Assembly: GCA_026874595.1 (NCBI GenBank)
Contig: JAPPUL010000079.1
Location: 1,109,001-1,173,000 of the forward strand
From: Sipunculus nudus
Lineage: Eukaryota > Annelida > Sipuncula > Golfingiida > Sipunculidae
Direction of reading: 5' to 3'
DNA length: 64,000 nt
Shown here: positions 54,603-63,733 of the stretch, piece by piece
How the letters are laid out: each line of letters opens with the position of its first letter
How positions within the stretch are numbered: position 1 is the first letter of the stretch
The notes under the pieces: model-generated
Seen by the model: only the letters and a program-made list of their open reading frames with translations
Databases searched by the model: none
What the model was told of the DNA's origin: nothing
Program-made: the position numbers and the translations under genes

Positions 54603-55955
54603 TCACATCATAGAGATTGCCTTTTTGGCTAATTCTTCAGCCTCTTTATAATTTTTCTGAATAAACTCATCCCACTTAGCCTCAACTTCTGCCTGCCTAC
54701 CTGTTACTTTATCCGTAGCTTTTTTACGTTTTTTAGTAAAAATCGCACTAAATTCTTTATTGTTAGCCTTTGCCTCATCAATAGGTACTGCTACTAATAA
54801 TTCTTTTGCTTTTTCAATAAGGGCTTTTGCTTTTAAATTTGGTGTTGACAAAGCATTTAATTCTCCAGATGCATCATGTATAGCTTTGGTAGCTTTTCGT
54901 AGGGCCTCCATACGATATGTAATCATGACGTCAAATAAGGAGTTAACCAAATTATATCTAGTTTTAGATAAATTAAGATCAAAATATAAAGCGGTTTTAA
55001 GCGAGTTATCGGTAAAAGGGTTTGGAAAGTGTTTAGGAGCTTTTGTATAAGTTTTGGGATTTACTGGCAGTCGCCGTATTTTCGGGTCTAATAATATTTC
55101 TTGTCCTTCATCCGATAATATAAAATCAATGAATTTAACAGCCATTTCTTTATTTGGTGCATTTTTTATGATAGCGATATTTGCGGGGACTAAAGATGTT
55201 TTTGGAGGATATATAAATTCAACAGGGAATCCTGCTCCTTTTGACGATAATCCAAAAAAATCGATAACTATACCAATACCAAAATCTCCACTATTTACTC
55301 CGTCAGGAACTCCAAAACTCCGTTCAGTAACTGTTCTAAAGTTCCCTGCAATGAACTTCATAGTCTCCCAACCTTTAGTCCAACCTTCAGATTGTAGGAT
55401 AGTCTCTAATGTAAGATGAGTGGTGCCTGAACGAGAAGGAGAAGACATCGCAACATGATTAAAATAGACAGGTTTTTTTAAGTCTTCCCAATCTTTTGGT
55501 GCTGGTAGTTCTTTTGCTTTTGTATAGCGAGTATTCCACATGATTCCATAACCTGCTGCTGCAAAACCTTTATAATACCCTTCTGGATCATTAATTGGGA
55601 AGGAGCCTATTTTATTAGGTATTCCGCTTATGTTTACTTCATGTTTTTGTAGTAAATTGTTTTCTTTTAGTACTTCAAAAGCATCTGGAGCGGATGCCCA
55701 AAATAAGTCTGTATTATTTTTTGATGCTGTTTCTTGAATATACTTTATACTAGACGATGTAGACTTATTAAGAATTGTTACCTTTAGATTTGCATTTTTA
55801 TCTTCAAATGCATTTTTAAAACTTGTTGTTAGGTCTTTAGGGAAGGATGTAACGATTGATAAAGTATTTTTCTCCGTCGAGCAGGATGTTTTAACTACTA
55901 TACCAAGCAGAAGTACAACTATAAATACTCGAAACTTTATTGATATTAGTTTCAT
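54603..55955 (-). CDS. fbpA: Fe(III) ABC transporter substrate-binding lipoprotein
   Basis: Periplasmic binding protein of about 450 residues. A signal and lipobox ending VKTSC (C23 of this start) precede a type II periplasmic-binding fold with LSIVTSFPKDL, NTDLFWASAPDAF, PAPKDWEDLKKPVYFNHVAMSSPSRSGTTHL (substrate-loop region) and RRLPVNPKTY. It resembles FbpA/AfuA ferric-binding proteins, though the iron-coordinating Tyr pair is not obvious. ATG 55955 follows a perfect AAGGAGGAT; the frame extends to 56000. It is the first gene of the operon; plus-strand G is not depleted here, unlike nearby minus-strand genes. Confidence 0.88.
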   Translation of the reverse strand: MKLISIKFRVFIVVLLLGIVVKTSCSTEKNTLSIVTSFPKDLTTSFKNAFEDKNANLKVTILNKSTSSSIKYIQETASKNNTDLFWASAPDAFEVLKENNLLQKHEVNISGIPNKIGSFPINDPEGYYKGFAAAGYGIMWNTRYTKAKELPAPKDWEDLKKPVYFNHVAMSSPSRSGTTHLTLETILQSEGWTKGWETMKFIAGNFRTVTERSFGVPDGVNSGDFGIGIVIDFFGLSSKGAGFPVEFIYPPKTSLVPANIAIIKNAPNKEMAVKFIDFILSDEGQEILLDPKIRRLPVNPKTYTKAPKHFPNPFTDNSLKTALYFDLNLSKTRYNLVNSLFDVMITYRMEALRKATKAIHDASGELNALSTPNLKAKALIEKAKELLVAVPIDEAKANNKEFSAIFTKKRKKATDKVTGRQAEVEAKWDEFIQKNYKEAEELAKKAISMM

Positions 55956-56325
55956 AATCCTATCCTCCTTAAAATCTAATCTAAATATAAGATATTTCAA
56001 AAAATACAGTAAATAAAAATTTAAAACTATAAATACTTACTTTTTTATGCTAAATCCCTATATCTATTGGGTTTAAAGTGTTTTTATATCTGTTTTTTGC
56101 CTATTACATACTCCTCATACCTAAATGTCTAATGTCTAATTTTATTTAGTCGACTTTATTTATTGTTGCAAGGATATTGTCAATTAGTTGTTCATAACTT
56201 TTTGAATGCTTACAACATGCTTTTGTAATACTTTGTGAGCCTTAGTTTTAACTCTAGCTTGATTTATTCATTTTGTTTGCAACTTGTCTATAACGTTTTT
56301 ATTTTATGTTTATTATGGTCTTTAG
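55956..56325. other. Gene-free region between the divergent fbp operon and dnaA
   Basis: An AT-rich 370-bp region holding the promoters of fbpA and dnaA. I see no match to the DnaA box TTATCCACA within two mismatches on either strand except TTGTTCATAA near 56189 and TTGTCTATAA near 56284, which are weak. A direct heptamer repeat AATGTCT occurs near 56124-56137. No RNA gene or ORF is supported. Confidence 0.5.
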
Positions 56326-57708
56326 ATGTCAATAGAATCTTATGAACTTATTTTTGAGTATCTTAATAAAACCTTCCCGAAAGATAGGGAACTTTGGCTT
56401 GATTATATCAAGTTTATGTCTAAAGACAATGACAAAATACTTCTGTCTGTTCCCAATAACCTTTATAAAGAACGGGTTGAAGATAAATATATACCTGCTC
56501 TTAAAGACTTTATTAGAAAACGCTTTAACTCAAAACTTGAGATTCTAGTTTATATTTCAGGTTCTGATGAAGCTTCACAACAAAAAAACTTATCAGATCA
56601 ATTCAAAACATTAAGTTCTAATAAAAATCAAGATTTTCAAAAACAAAAGAACTCAAAATCAAAAAATCCCTCAAAAAAGCACTCTTTAGAACAAAGACAT
56701 ACCTTTGAGCAGTTTGTAGTCGGAATAAATAGTCAACTTGCTTACGCTGCGGCTAAACGAATAGCAGAATACCCAGGCACAGATTATAATCCTTTATTTA
56801 TATATGGTGGCGTTGGACTTGGTAAAACCCACCTTATGCAAGCTATAGGTCATGATATTTCTAAAAATGATCCTTTAATGCAAGTAATATACATAACAAG
56901 CGAACAATTTACAAATGAGTATATTAATTCTTTACAAAAAGGTCGCGTACATGCATTTCGTCTTAAATTCCGTTACTCAGATATTCTTTTAGTCGATGAT
57001 ATACAATTCCTAGAACAAAAAGAAGGTATACAAGAAGAATTATTCCATACTTTTAACATATTAAATCAATCAGGCAAACAAATGGTTTTTACAAGTGATC
57101 GTTCCCCACAGGAATTAAAGAAAGTAACAGATCGTTTAATATCTCGTTTTGCCTCAGGCTTAGTTGCAGATATAAAGCCACCAAATTTTGAAACAAGAAA
57201 AGCTATTATTAAAAAGAAACTTGTGAAATATAATATATTAATCAAAGACGAAATCATAGACTTCCTCGCTAACAATATAACAAATAATGTACGAGATTTA
57301 GAAGCTGCAGTAATTAAGACTAAAGCAATTAAGAATCTGCTTAAAGAAGATTTAACTTTAAAAGTAGTTAGTGAGAATTTAAAAGATATCTTACAAAAAG
57401 AGATAATAAGTAAAAAGGTTAGCATAGAAGATATTCAAAAGCAGGTCGCCAAATATTATAATATTAGCTTTATTGATTTAAAATCAAAAAAAAGAAATAA
57501 TTTAATCGTAAAACCTAGACACATATCCATTTACTTAGCTAAAGAGTTAACAAGCCTATCTACAACAGACCTTGGACATGAGTTTGGTGGCAGAACTCAC
57601 TCGACAATAATATCTGCATATAATAAGATAGAAAAAGAGCTTAAGAAAAGTGAATCCATTCGTAATGACGTTGAGAATATAAAGATGAAGTTAAATCAAT
57701 TAACCTAA
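56326..57708 (+). CDS. dnaA: Chromosomal replication initiator DnaA
   Basis: ATPase that melts the origin, 460 residues. Domain I spans about 1-80, a Lys/Ser/Gln-rich linker (domain II) about 82-125, and the AAA+ domain follows with Walker A GGVGLGKTH at 161-169, Walker B LLVDDIQFL and sensor arginines (SRFASGL). Domain IV ends with VKPRHISIYLAKELTSLSTTDLGHEFGGRTHSTIISAYNKI, the DNA-binding signature. It is followed by dnaN. Composition is nearly skew-neutral, consistent with an origin-proximal position. Confidence 0.97.
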   Translation: MSIESYELIFEYLNKTFPKDRELWLDYIKFMSKDNDKILLSVPNNLYKERVEDKYIPALKDFIRKRFNSKLEILVYISGSDEASQQKNLSDQFKTLSSNKNQDFQKQKNSKSKNPSKKHSLEQRHTFEQFVVGINSQLAYAAAKRIAEYPGTDYNPLFIYGGVGLGKTHLMQAIGHDISKNDPLMQVIYITSEQFTNEYINSLQKGRVHAFRLKFRYSDILLVDDIQFLEQKEGIQEELFHTFNILNQSGKQMVFTSDRSPQELKKVTDRLISRFASGLVADIKPPNFETRKAIIKKKLVKYNILIKDEIIDFLANNITNNVRDLEAAVIKTKAIKNLLKEDLTLKVVSENLKDILQKEIISKKVSIEDIQKQVAKYYNISFIDLKSKKRNNLIVKPRHISIYLAKELTSLSTTDLGHEFGGRTHSTIISAYNKIEKELKKSESIRNDVENIKMKLNQLT

Positions 57709-58025
57709 GCAAAACAAACAAAGCAAAATTAAGATTCAAAAACATAGCATTAGTGATAATAAAGCATATTAAAAGATTAAATTATTACAGATCTTTATAA
57801 AAAAAATATACTCTAAACTTAATATGCTTTGTTTATAAAAAAAACAATGTTTTAAACAAGTTTTAAACTATATAAATCTTTACTAGATAAGCTACATAAT
57901 CTATTTTAGACAAATAAACATGATATATTAAGAAGAATAATAGTTATATAATATTAATTTATATTTATAATTCATAGTTAAGTAAATAAATACAAATACT
58001 ACTATCTAAAATGAGGAAATATATT
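57709..58025. other. AT-rich dnaA-dnaN spacer, candidate replication origin
   Basis: A 317-bp stretch of very high A+T. It holds a 12-bp inverted repeat (57761-57772 AAAGCATATTAA and 57819-57830 TTAATATGCTTT, 46 bases apart) and two copies of the palindrome GTTTTAAAC (57848-57856 and 57859-57867, offset 11 bp). GC skew changes sign around here. These features fit a DNA-unwinding region, but no consensus DnaA boxes are seen, so origin status is inference. Confidence 0.5.
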
Positions 58026-59150
58026 ATGGAATTTATATGTTTACAAGAGAATCTTGAAAAAATATTACGTTTATCAGAGCGAATGATCTCAACAAAAACA
58101 ACAATACCCATGCTTGAGAATGTATTACTTGAAACAGACAATGATAAAGTATGGATAAATACAACAGACCTTGAAATAGGATTTAAATCCTGGGTAGAAG
58201 CTCAGATTATAACTGAGGGAACATTAACAGTAAGTGCAAAGAAATTATTAGAAATAATAAGAAGTTTTCCCGTAGGAAATATAAAGATAATTCAAGTAAA
58301 CAACAATTTACGAATACAATCAACAGATAAAAAAGTAAAGACGAGATTTATGATACAAGGAATACCGAAAGATAATTATCCAGATATTCCTTTATTTGTA
58401 GAAGAGGATATATTAATTCTAAAAGATGAAGAACTTCAGGATGCGATAAAAAAGACAATAGCATCTGTATCTAAGGACGAAACAAGATATTTTTTAAATG
58501 GAATACTATTTGAAATAACACAAGGAAAACAAGTATATGTTTCAACAGATGGTAAACGATTAACATATTTGAAGAAGGAAGAGGAGGGAGAATATAAAGA
58601 ACTTAGAGTTATAGTTCCATCTAAAGTGCTACATGAAATATTGCGGATATTAGAAAGTTATGAAAGTGAGAATAAAAAGACAAAGATATCAGTTACAGAA
58701 AAGCAAATATTTTTTAGGATAGGGGAGATGGAGATATTCTCAACCTTATATGAAGGACAATTTCCAGATTATACAACAGTAATCCCAGAGCGAGGAGAGA
58801 CGAAAATCGTATTAAATCGGAAAGTACTTGAGGATGCAATAAAGCGAGTATCGTTAATAGTAGATGAAAAGATATCATTAATAAGATTTGATATACGAGA
58901 AGGCTTTTTAAGGGTGATGGGACGAAATGCGTTATTGGGTGAGGCACAAGATGAAGTTGAGATAGATTATAAGGGAGAAGATATTGAGATAGCGTTTAAT
59001 TATAGATATATCCTAGATGCAATAAAGGAAATAGAAGAGGAAGAGGTGGAAATTTATTTACAAAAAGACACAGGCCCAATGTTAATAAATGGTAAGGGAA
59101 CACAAGATTACTTTTCAGTAATAATGCCAATGAAACTACCTACAAATTAA
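58026..59150 (+). CDS. dnaN: DNA polymerase III beta (sliding clamp) subunit
   Basis: Ring-shaped processivity factor, about 374 residues with three repeated domains. Seen are the N-terminal MEFICLQENLEKILRL, ISTKTTIPMLENVLLET, the middle FLNGILFEI with YVSTDGKRLTYL, and the C-terminal SVIMPMKLPTN, the standard ending with the MPMRL-type motif. ATG 58026 is preferred since most clamps begin Met-(x)-Phe; the frame begins at 58011. It is G-rich on the coding strand, marking the right-hand leading strand. Confidence 0.97.
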   Translation: MEFICLQENLEKILRLSERMISTKTTIPMLENVLLETDNDKVWINTTDLEIGFKSWVEAQIITEGTLTVSAKKLLEIIRSFPVGNIKIIQVNNNLRIQSTDKKVKTRFMIQGIPKDNYPDIPLFVEEDILILKDEELQDAIKKTIASVSKDETRYFLNGILFEITQGKQVYVSTDGKRLTYLKKEEEGEYKELRVIVPSKVLHEILRILESYESENKKTKISVTEKQIFFRIGEMEIFSTLYEGQFPDYTTVIPERGETKIVLNRKVLEDAIKRVSLIVDEKISLIRFDIREGFLRVMGRNALLGEAQDEVEIDYKGEDIEIAFNYRYILDAIKEIEEEEVEIYLQKDTGPMLINGKGTQDYFSVIMPMKLPTN

Positions 59151-59215
59151 ATATTAAGATAAAATAGATAAAAGAAGTAAATATGTAGTAAGATAAGACG
59201 TTTTAGAGAGAAAGA

Positions 59216-60577
59216 ATGGATATAATAATAATAGGAGCAGGCGAGGTAGGTTATCACATAGCAGAGACGCTTACAGTAGAGGAACATAATGTGGTAATAA
59301 TAGATAAAGATCCTTATAGGGTAATAGAGATAAACCGTAAGCTTGATGTACTAACAGTTGTTGGCTATGGTAGTGAGATAGCTACCTTATTAAAGGCGGG
59401 AGTAAAAACTTGTGATGTACTAATTGCGGCAACAGATAAAGATGAGAGCAATATCATAGCCTGTTTTATAGCAAAGAAATTTAATGTGCCCTTTAAGATT
59501 GCACGTATAAGGCATCATTTTTTTGGAGATAAGCTAGATGATGGTGAAGAAGGAATATTATTTACAAAAGAAGAGCTTGGAATAGATGTACTAATAAATC
59601 CTGAACATGTAACAACGGAAAGAATATTAAAACTAATAACTTCTCCAGCAGCTTTTGAGATAGTGGAGTTTGATGAAGAAGACGTTATGATAAAGGGTTA
59701 TCGCATAACGTCGGGCTTACAGATAGCAGATATGAATATAAAGGAGATAGGCCAAATAGAGGCATTAAAGAGGATGTTGATATTGGCGATAATCCGAAAT
59801 GATGAGTTAATAGTCCCGCAAGGAGAAGGCAATTTAGTAGGAGGTGATAAAGTCTATATAATAGCAAAGAAGGAAGACTTTGCTGTTATAGCACCATATT
59901 TTCATGAATCATACAAGGAAATACATAAGGTATTTATAATAGGGGTTTCTAAAATAACGCACTTACTATGCGAGGAGTTTGAGAGACAGGGTAAATCTAT
60001 TAAGGTGATAGAGGAGGATAGGGCTAAGTGTATAAGTTTTTCGGAGCAATTTCATAAGATAGAGGTCGTAAACTGTAGTTATACAGATAGGGAGGCATTA
60101 GTAGAGGAGGGATTAGGAAATATAGATTCATTTTTGGCGGTATCAGATGATGAGGAAAAAAACATTCTGGCCTCAATGATAGCTAAACAAGAGAGTGTCC
60201 CCAAAACAATAGCAAGTATACAGAGAAAAGATTATCTTCCGTTGGTATCGCTTGCGGGAGTAGATGCAATTGTTATACCAAAGATAGCCACAGTCGGAGA
60301 AATATTAAAATACATAAGGCGTGGAAACGTATTATCGATAGTGATGTTAGGAGAGAATAATGCAGAGATAATAGAATATATAGTAAGAGAAGATAATAAG
60401 CTAATAGGAATCCCCCTTAAAGAAATACGTTTTCCAAAAGGATGTTTAATAGCAGCAATAATACGAGGACAGGAGAAGATCATACCAAAAGGAGAAGATT
60501 TAATAAAGGCGGACGACAAGATAATAATATTTTCAAGTTCAGAGACAGTACAAGTAGTAGGGGAGTTTTTTGGATAG
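59216..60577 (+). CDS. trkA: Trk potassium uptake regulator TrkA
   Basis: Cytoplasmic NAD-binding gating subunit of the Trk K+ system, 453 residues. Two RCK units are visible: the first Rossmann motif is IIIGAGEVGYHIAETL at 3-18 with an acidic end of strand 2 (IIDKD), each followed by a TrkA-C domain; the second starts VFIIGVSKITHLLCEEF at about 239, where the GxGxxG is degenerate (G-V-S-K). It is followed by trkH three bases after its stop, so the two form an operon beginning after dnaN. Confidence 0.93.
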   Translation: MDIIIIGAGEVGYHIAETLTVEEHNVVIIDKDPYRVIEINRKLDVLTVVGYGSEIATLLKAGVKTCDVLIAATDKDESNIIACFIAKKFNVPFKIARIRHHFFGDKLDDGEEGILFTKEELGIDVLINPEHVTTERILKLITSPAAFEIVEFDEEDVMIKGYRITSGLQIADMNIKEIGQIEALKRMLILAIIRNDELIVPQGEGNLVGGDKVYIIAKKEDFAVIAPYFHESYKEIHKVFIIGVSKITHLLCEEFERQGKSIKVIEEDRAKCISFSEQFHKIEVVNCSYTDREALVEEGLGNIDSFLAVSDDEEKNILASMIAKQESVPKTIASIQRKDYLPLVSLAGVDAIVIPKIATVGEILKYIRRGNVLSIVMLGENNAEIIEYIVREDNKLIGIPLKEIRFPKGCLIAAIIRGQEKIIPKGEDLIKADDKIIIFSSSETVQVVGEFFG

Positions 60578-60580
60578 CGT

Positions 60581-62092
60581 ATGAATTTTGGAATAGTTTT
60601 ATACGTACAAAGCATACTAATACTATTTATAGGTTTCTTTGAGATATTTCCGTTAATGTTCTCGCTATACTATGGTGAGAATGATATGCTGCCATTTATA
60701 GAGTCGATAGGCCTTACTATGCTAATAGGAGTTGTCTTAAACTTGCTGACAAAAAGGTATAGGAAGACAAATCTAAAAGCCCGCGAGAGTTTTGCAATAG
60801 TTACCTTTGGTTGGATAACAGCAGCATTATTCGCAACAATACCTTTTATGCTGCACTCCTACTACTATCCAGAATTAGACAAAGGAGTAATACATACCTT
60901 TACAGACGCTTATTTTGAGATGATGAGCGGCTTTACAACAACAGGTGCAACAATACTTTTAGATATAGAGAGTTTTCCGCATGGGTTATTGTTCTGGAGA
61001 AGTTTATCAAATTGGCTTGGAGGGATGGGGATAATAGTGCTTGCGATAGCAATCTTACCGACACTTGGAATAGGAGGGATGCAGTTATACCAGGCTGAGG
61101 TACCGGGCCCGGTATCGGAGAAGATATCGCCGAGGATAAGTCAGACAGCAAAGATATTGTGGGGAGTATATGTAATATTTACGGTAATGCAGACAATAAG
61201 TTTAATGATAGTGGGAATGGATTTTTTTGATGCAATATGCCATTCATTTTCGACGATAGCAACGGGAGGTTTCTCGATAAAAAATGAAAGTATAGGACAT
61301 TATGATGCAATAGCAGTAGAAGGGATAGTAATATTCTTCATGATTTTGTCGGGAACAAGTTTCGCCTTGCACTATAGAGTATTAATAATGAAAGAGAGGA
61401 GTTATTTAAAGGATAGAGAGTTTCGGATATATATTATTGCTATATTGGTAGTAAGTGTTTTGGTATTATTAACAACGCTTGAAAGTAATTATGAAGGAGA
61501 TATAGTAAAGGCCTTAAGATATATCATATTTCAGGTGGTATCGATAATAACAACAACAGGTTTAGGAGTTGGTCTTGATGGAGATATATATCATTATGGT
61601 GTATGGACAGCCTTTGGCCAATTTTTGATATTGATATTAATGTTTGTAGGGGGGTGTGCGGGGTCAACTAGTGGAGGAATAAAGCTTATGAGGATATACT
61701 TATTGTTTAAATATGTATATATAGAGCTTGTAAAGTTTATTTACCCAAGACATATAAAGTTGGTCCGAGTTGGACGTCAGGTGGTAGCAGATAGTGTTTT
61801 GCTGTCGACGCTAGGTTTTATAATGCTACATATGATAGTTTTAGTAATAGCGGTATTGATATTAAATTATTTTGAGAATGATTTAGTTGAGAGTTTTGCG
61901 GGAGTACTTGCAACTTTAAATAATGTAGGGCCTGGGCTTGGAAAGATAGGGCCTGATGGTAATTATGGCCATATAACGGATGTTGGGAAGTGGCTATTGA
62001 CGTTTTGTATGTTGTTGGGGCGACTTGAGTTTTATGGGGTATTGATATTATTTTTCCCATTTGCTTGGGAGAAGGAGAGGAGTGATAATTAA
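60581..62092 (+). CDS. trkH: Trk potassium transporter TrkH
   Basis: Membrane K+ translocating subunit of 503 residues with about ten to twelve helices. The four selectivity-filter repeats are seen: FTTTGAT (MMSGFTTTGATIL), FSTIATGGFS, TTTGLGVG and TLNNVGPGLG. They supply the pore glycine in each repeat of this channel-like transporter. It is directly after trkA and 26 bp before a P-II gene, so the three may be co-transcribed. Confidence 0.95.
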   Translation: MNFGIVLYVQSILILFIGFFEIFPLMFSLYYGENDMLPFIESIGLTMLIGVVLNLLTKRYRKTNLKARESFAIVTFGWITAALFATIPFMLHSYYYPELDKGVIHTFTDAYFEMMSGFTTTGATILLDIESFPHGLLFWRSLSNWLGGMGIIVLAIAILPTLGIGGMQLYQAEVPGPVSEKISPRISQTAKILWGVYVIFTVMQTISLMIVGMDFFDAICHSFSTIATGGFSIKNESIGHYDAIAVEGIVIFFMILSGTSFALHYRVLIMKERSYLKDREFRIYIIAILVVSVLVLLTTLESNYEGDIVKALRYIIFQVVSIITTTGLGVGLDGDIYHYGVWTAFGQFLILILMFVGGCAGSTSGGIKLMRIYLLFKYVYIELVKFIYPRHIKLVRVGRQVVADSVLLSTLGFIMLHMIVLVIAVLILNYFENDLVESFAGVLATLNNVGPGLGKIGPDGNYGHITDVGKWLLTFCMLLGRLEFYGVLILFFPFAWEKERSDN

Positions 62093-62117
62093 TTAGGAAA
62101 AGACAGGAGTTATAGAA

Positions 62118-62465
62118 ATGAAGAAACTAGAGGCAATAATAGAGCCTGGGAAATTGGAGGAGGTAAAGGAGGGGTTATCGGAGGTAGGAGTTAGTCGCAT
62201 GCATGTAACAGAGATACATGGTTTTGGACGTCAGAAGAGGGAGGAGGAAGTATTTTCAGGACATAAGTACGAAGTAAGTTTCATGAGGAAGCTTAAGCTA
62301 ACAATAATAGTGAATGATGATTTTGTAGAACTTGCGATAGAAGCGATATTAAAGAGTGCAAGAACAGGAGTAGAGGGTAAGGTAGGGGATGGTAAGATTT
62401 TTGTATATCCGATAGATGATTGTATAAAGATAAGGACAGGAGAGCGAATGGAAAAGGCAGTCTAG
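62118..62465 (+). CDS. glnB: P-II nitrogen regulatory protein
   Basis: Trimeric 2-oxoglutarate/ATP sensor, 115 residues. Q39 and Y51 (the T-loop residues that bind 2-oxoglutarate and, in many bacteria, are uridylylated) are conserved: GFGRQKREEEVFSGHKYEV. The ATP site segment SARTGVEGKVGDGKIFVYPID is intact. The T-loop differs from the enteric QKGHTELYRG form. Unusually the gene follows trkH by 26 bp, with no amtB nearby. It overlaps the downstream convergent gene end by four bases. ATG 62118 follows AGGAG. Confidence 0.93.
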   Translation: MKKLEAIIEPGKLEEVKEGLSEVGVSRMHVTEIHGFGRQKREEEVFSGHKYEVSFMRKLKLTIIVNDDFVELAIEAILKSARTGVEGKVGDGKIFVYPIDDCIKIRTGERMEKAV

Positions 62466-63733
62466 AGGTTTTGGTTATGGATCAAAGAGTTTAAGATAAT
62501 GGCATTCAGTTGGTCGATAGCAAGAGAAATGGTTTTTCGTTTGGGATGGGGTGCTATTTTGATACCGATGATGTTGATATATCGTTTAGAAGCTGGCGTT
62601 TTAAAATATGTAATATATTGTCTTGGGATAGGGGCAAAAATCTGTCTCCAGCCGTTAAAGTTGATATGAGTTAAAGCAAGTTCAAAGAATCTACCCTTAC
62701 CCTCTTCAAAGATCAAAGAAAACTGTTCATAGTTTTTGTAACCTTTAATCCAGATGGAGATATTGTGTTCCCAAAGCAGTTTATATTTTTGATAGAAAGC
62801 GATAAGAAGGTACTGTTTATTAAAAGGCTGAAGATTAATGCCTAAGAAGTAGTTATCATTAAATAAAGAGAGCAAATGTTTCAAATTCTTTGTTGGGCCA
62901 GGAGTAGTTGGGCCAGGAGTAGAGTGAGAGTCAATAAAAAGCTCTTTTTTAGACGTATTGTTTAAATTGAAAACGAAAGCATTGTTAAAATTGCGATTAA
63001 AAGGCTCAATAAATTGTATGGGGTCAAGGAATTGGTTTTTAAAAGATTTTCTAAAGTTGTACGAGAAAGGTTTTGAGAAAGAGATTTGAATATGTTTGAG
63101 GGAAGAGGTATTAGTTCTAAGGATACGTATTTTAGAAAGAGAGATAGGTTTATTCCAAGAGATGGGATTGGGATTAGCTTTTAGGTTTTTACTTACGAGG
63201 TTAAAAAAGAGTTTATGCCAGATGTTTGGTTTATATTTTTTTAAGGAGATAGAAAAAATAGAAAGTCTGCCATTTGGCATAATAAGGAAAAAAGAAATAG
63301 AGATATAGGGAGTAGAAGTTTTAATCCAAAAGTCTACGGAGCGGGTCGAAGTAGGCAAAGTAGTTTTCTTTTTAGGGATTAAATCGATAAAAGTATCTTT
63401 TTTTGACAAGAAGGAAGCTTTGATATTGAAAGTAAGAGATTTAAAAGGGATAGTCTTATAGTTATTGGAGATGGTACTTTGGTTTATGAAGAAGTTGTGC
63501 GGGGAGTTATTTTGAGAGACTGTATAAAAGGAGTTTATATCTTCAGTGATAAAGTTAGCTTTTAGGAGGGTTTTAGTGTTATAAATGTTCTTATAATAAA
63601 AGGGAGAGAAGAACTTTTTAAGGATTTTCTTATTAAGGAAAGGGATACCGGAGCCAATACGAGAGTCAGCCTGTTGAGACAGAGTGATAATAGAAAAGCA
63701 AGAGATTACTAAATATAAAAATAAAGCATTCAT
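62462..63733 (-). CDS. FlaA-like sheath protein with two FlaA-type segments
   Basis: Probable secreted protein of 423 residues with an N-terminal signal-like segment (MNALFLYLVISCFSIITLS). Two FlaA-type segments are seen: VDFWIKTSTPYISISFFLIMPNGRLSIFSISL with KPNIWHKLFFNL (about 135-190), and ISIWIKGYKNYEQFSLIFEEGKGRFFELALTHINFNGWRQIFAPIP (about 315-370), each resembling the segment ending G-W-x-x-L/I of FlaA. Two short copies of PGPTTPGPT near 280 come from a 12-bp repeat. It is Asn/Phe/Ser/Pro-rich, as expected from a lagging-strand gene right of the origin. It is a candidate third sheath component; its role is inference. Confidence 0.68.
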   Translation of the reverse strand: MNALFLYLVISCFSIITLSQQADSRIGSGIPFLNKKILKKFFSPFYYKNIYNTKTLLKANFITEDINSFYTVSQNNSPHNFFINQSTISNNYKTIPFKSLTFNIKASFLSKKDTFIDLIPKKKTTLPTSTRSVDFWIKTSTPYISISFFLIMPNGRLSIFSISLKKYKPNIWHKLFFNLVSKNLKANPNPISWNKPISLSKIRILRTNTSSLKHIQISFSKPFSYNFRKSFKNQFLDPIQFIEPFNRNFNNAFVFNLNNTSKKELFIDSHSTPGPTTPGPTKNLKHLLSLFNDNYFLGINLQPFNKQYLLIAFYQKYKLLWEHNISIWIKGYKNYEQFSLIFEEGKGRFFELALTHINFNGWRQIFAPIPRQYITYFKTPASKRYINIIGIKIAPHPKRKTISLAIDQLNAIILNSLIHNQNL

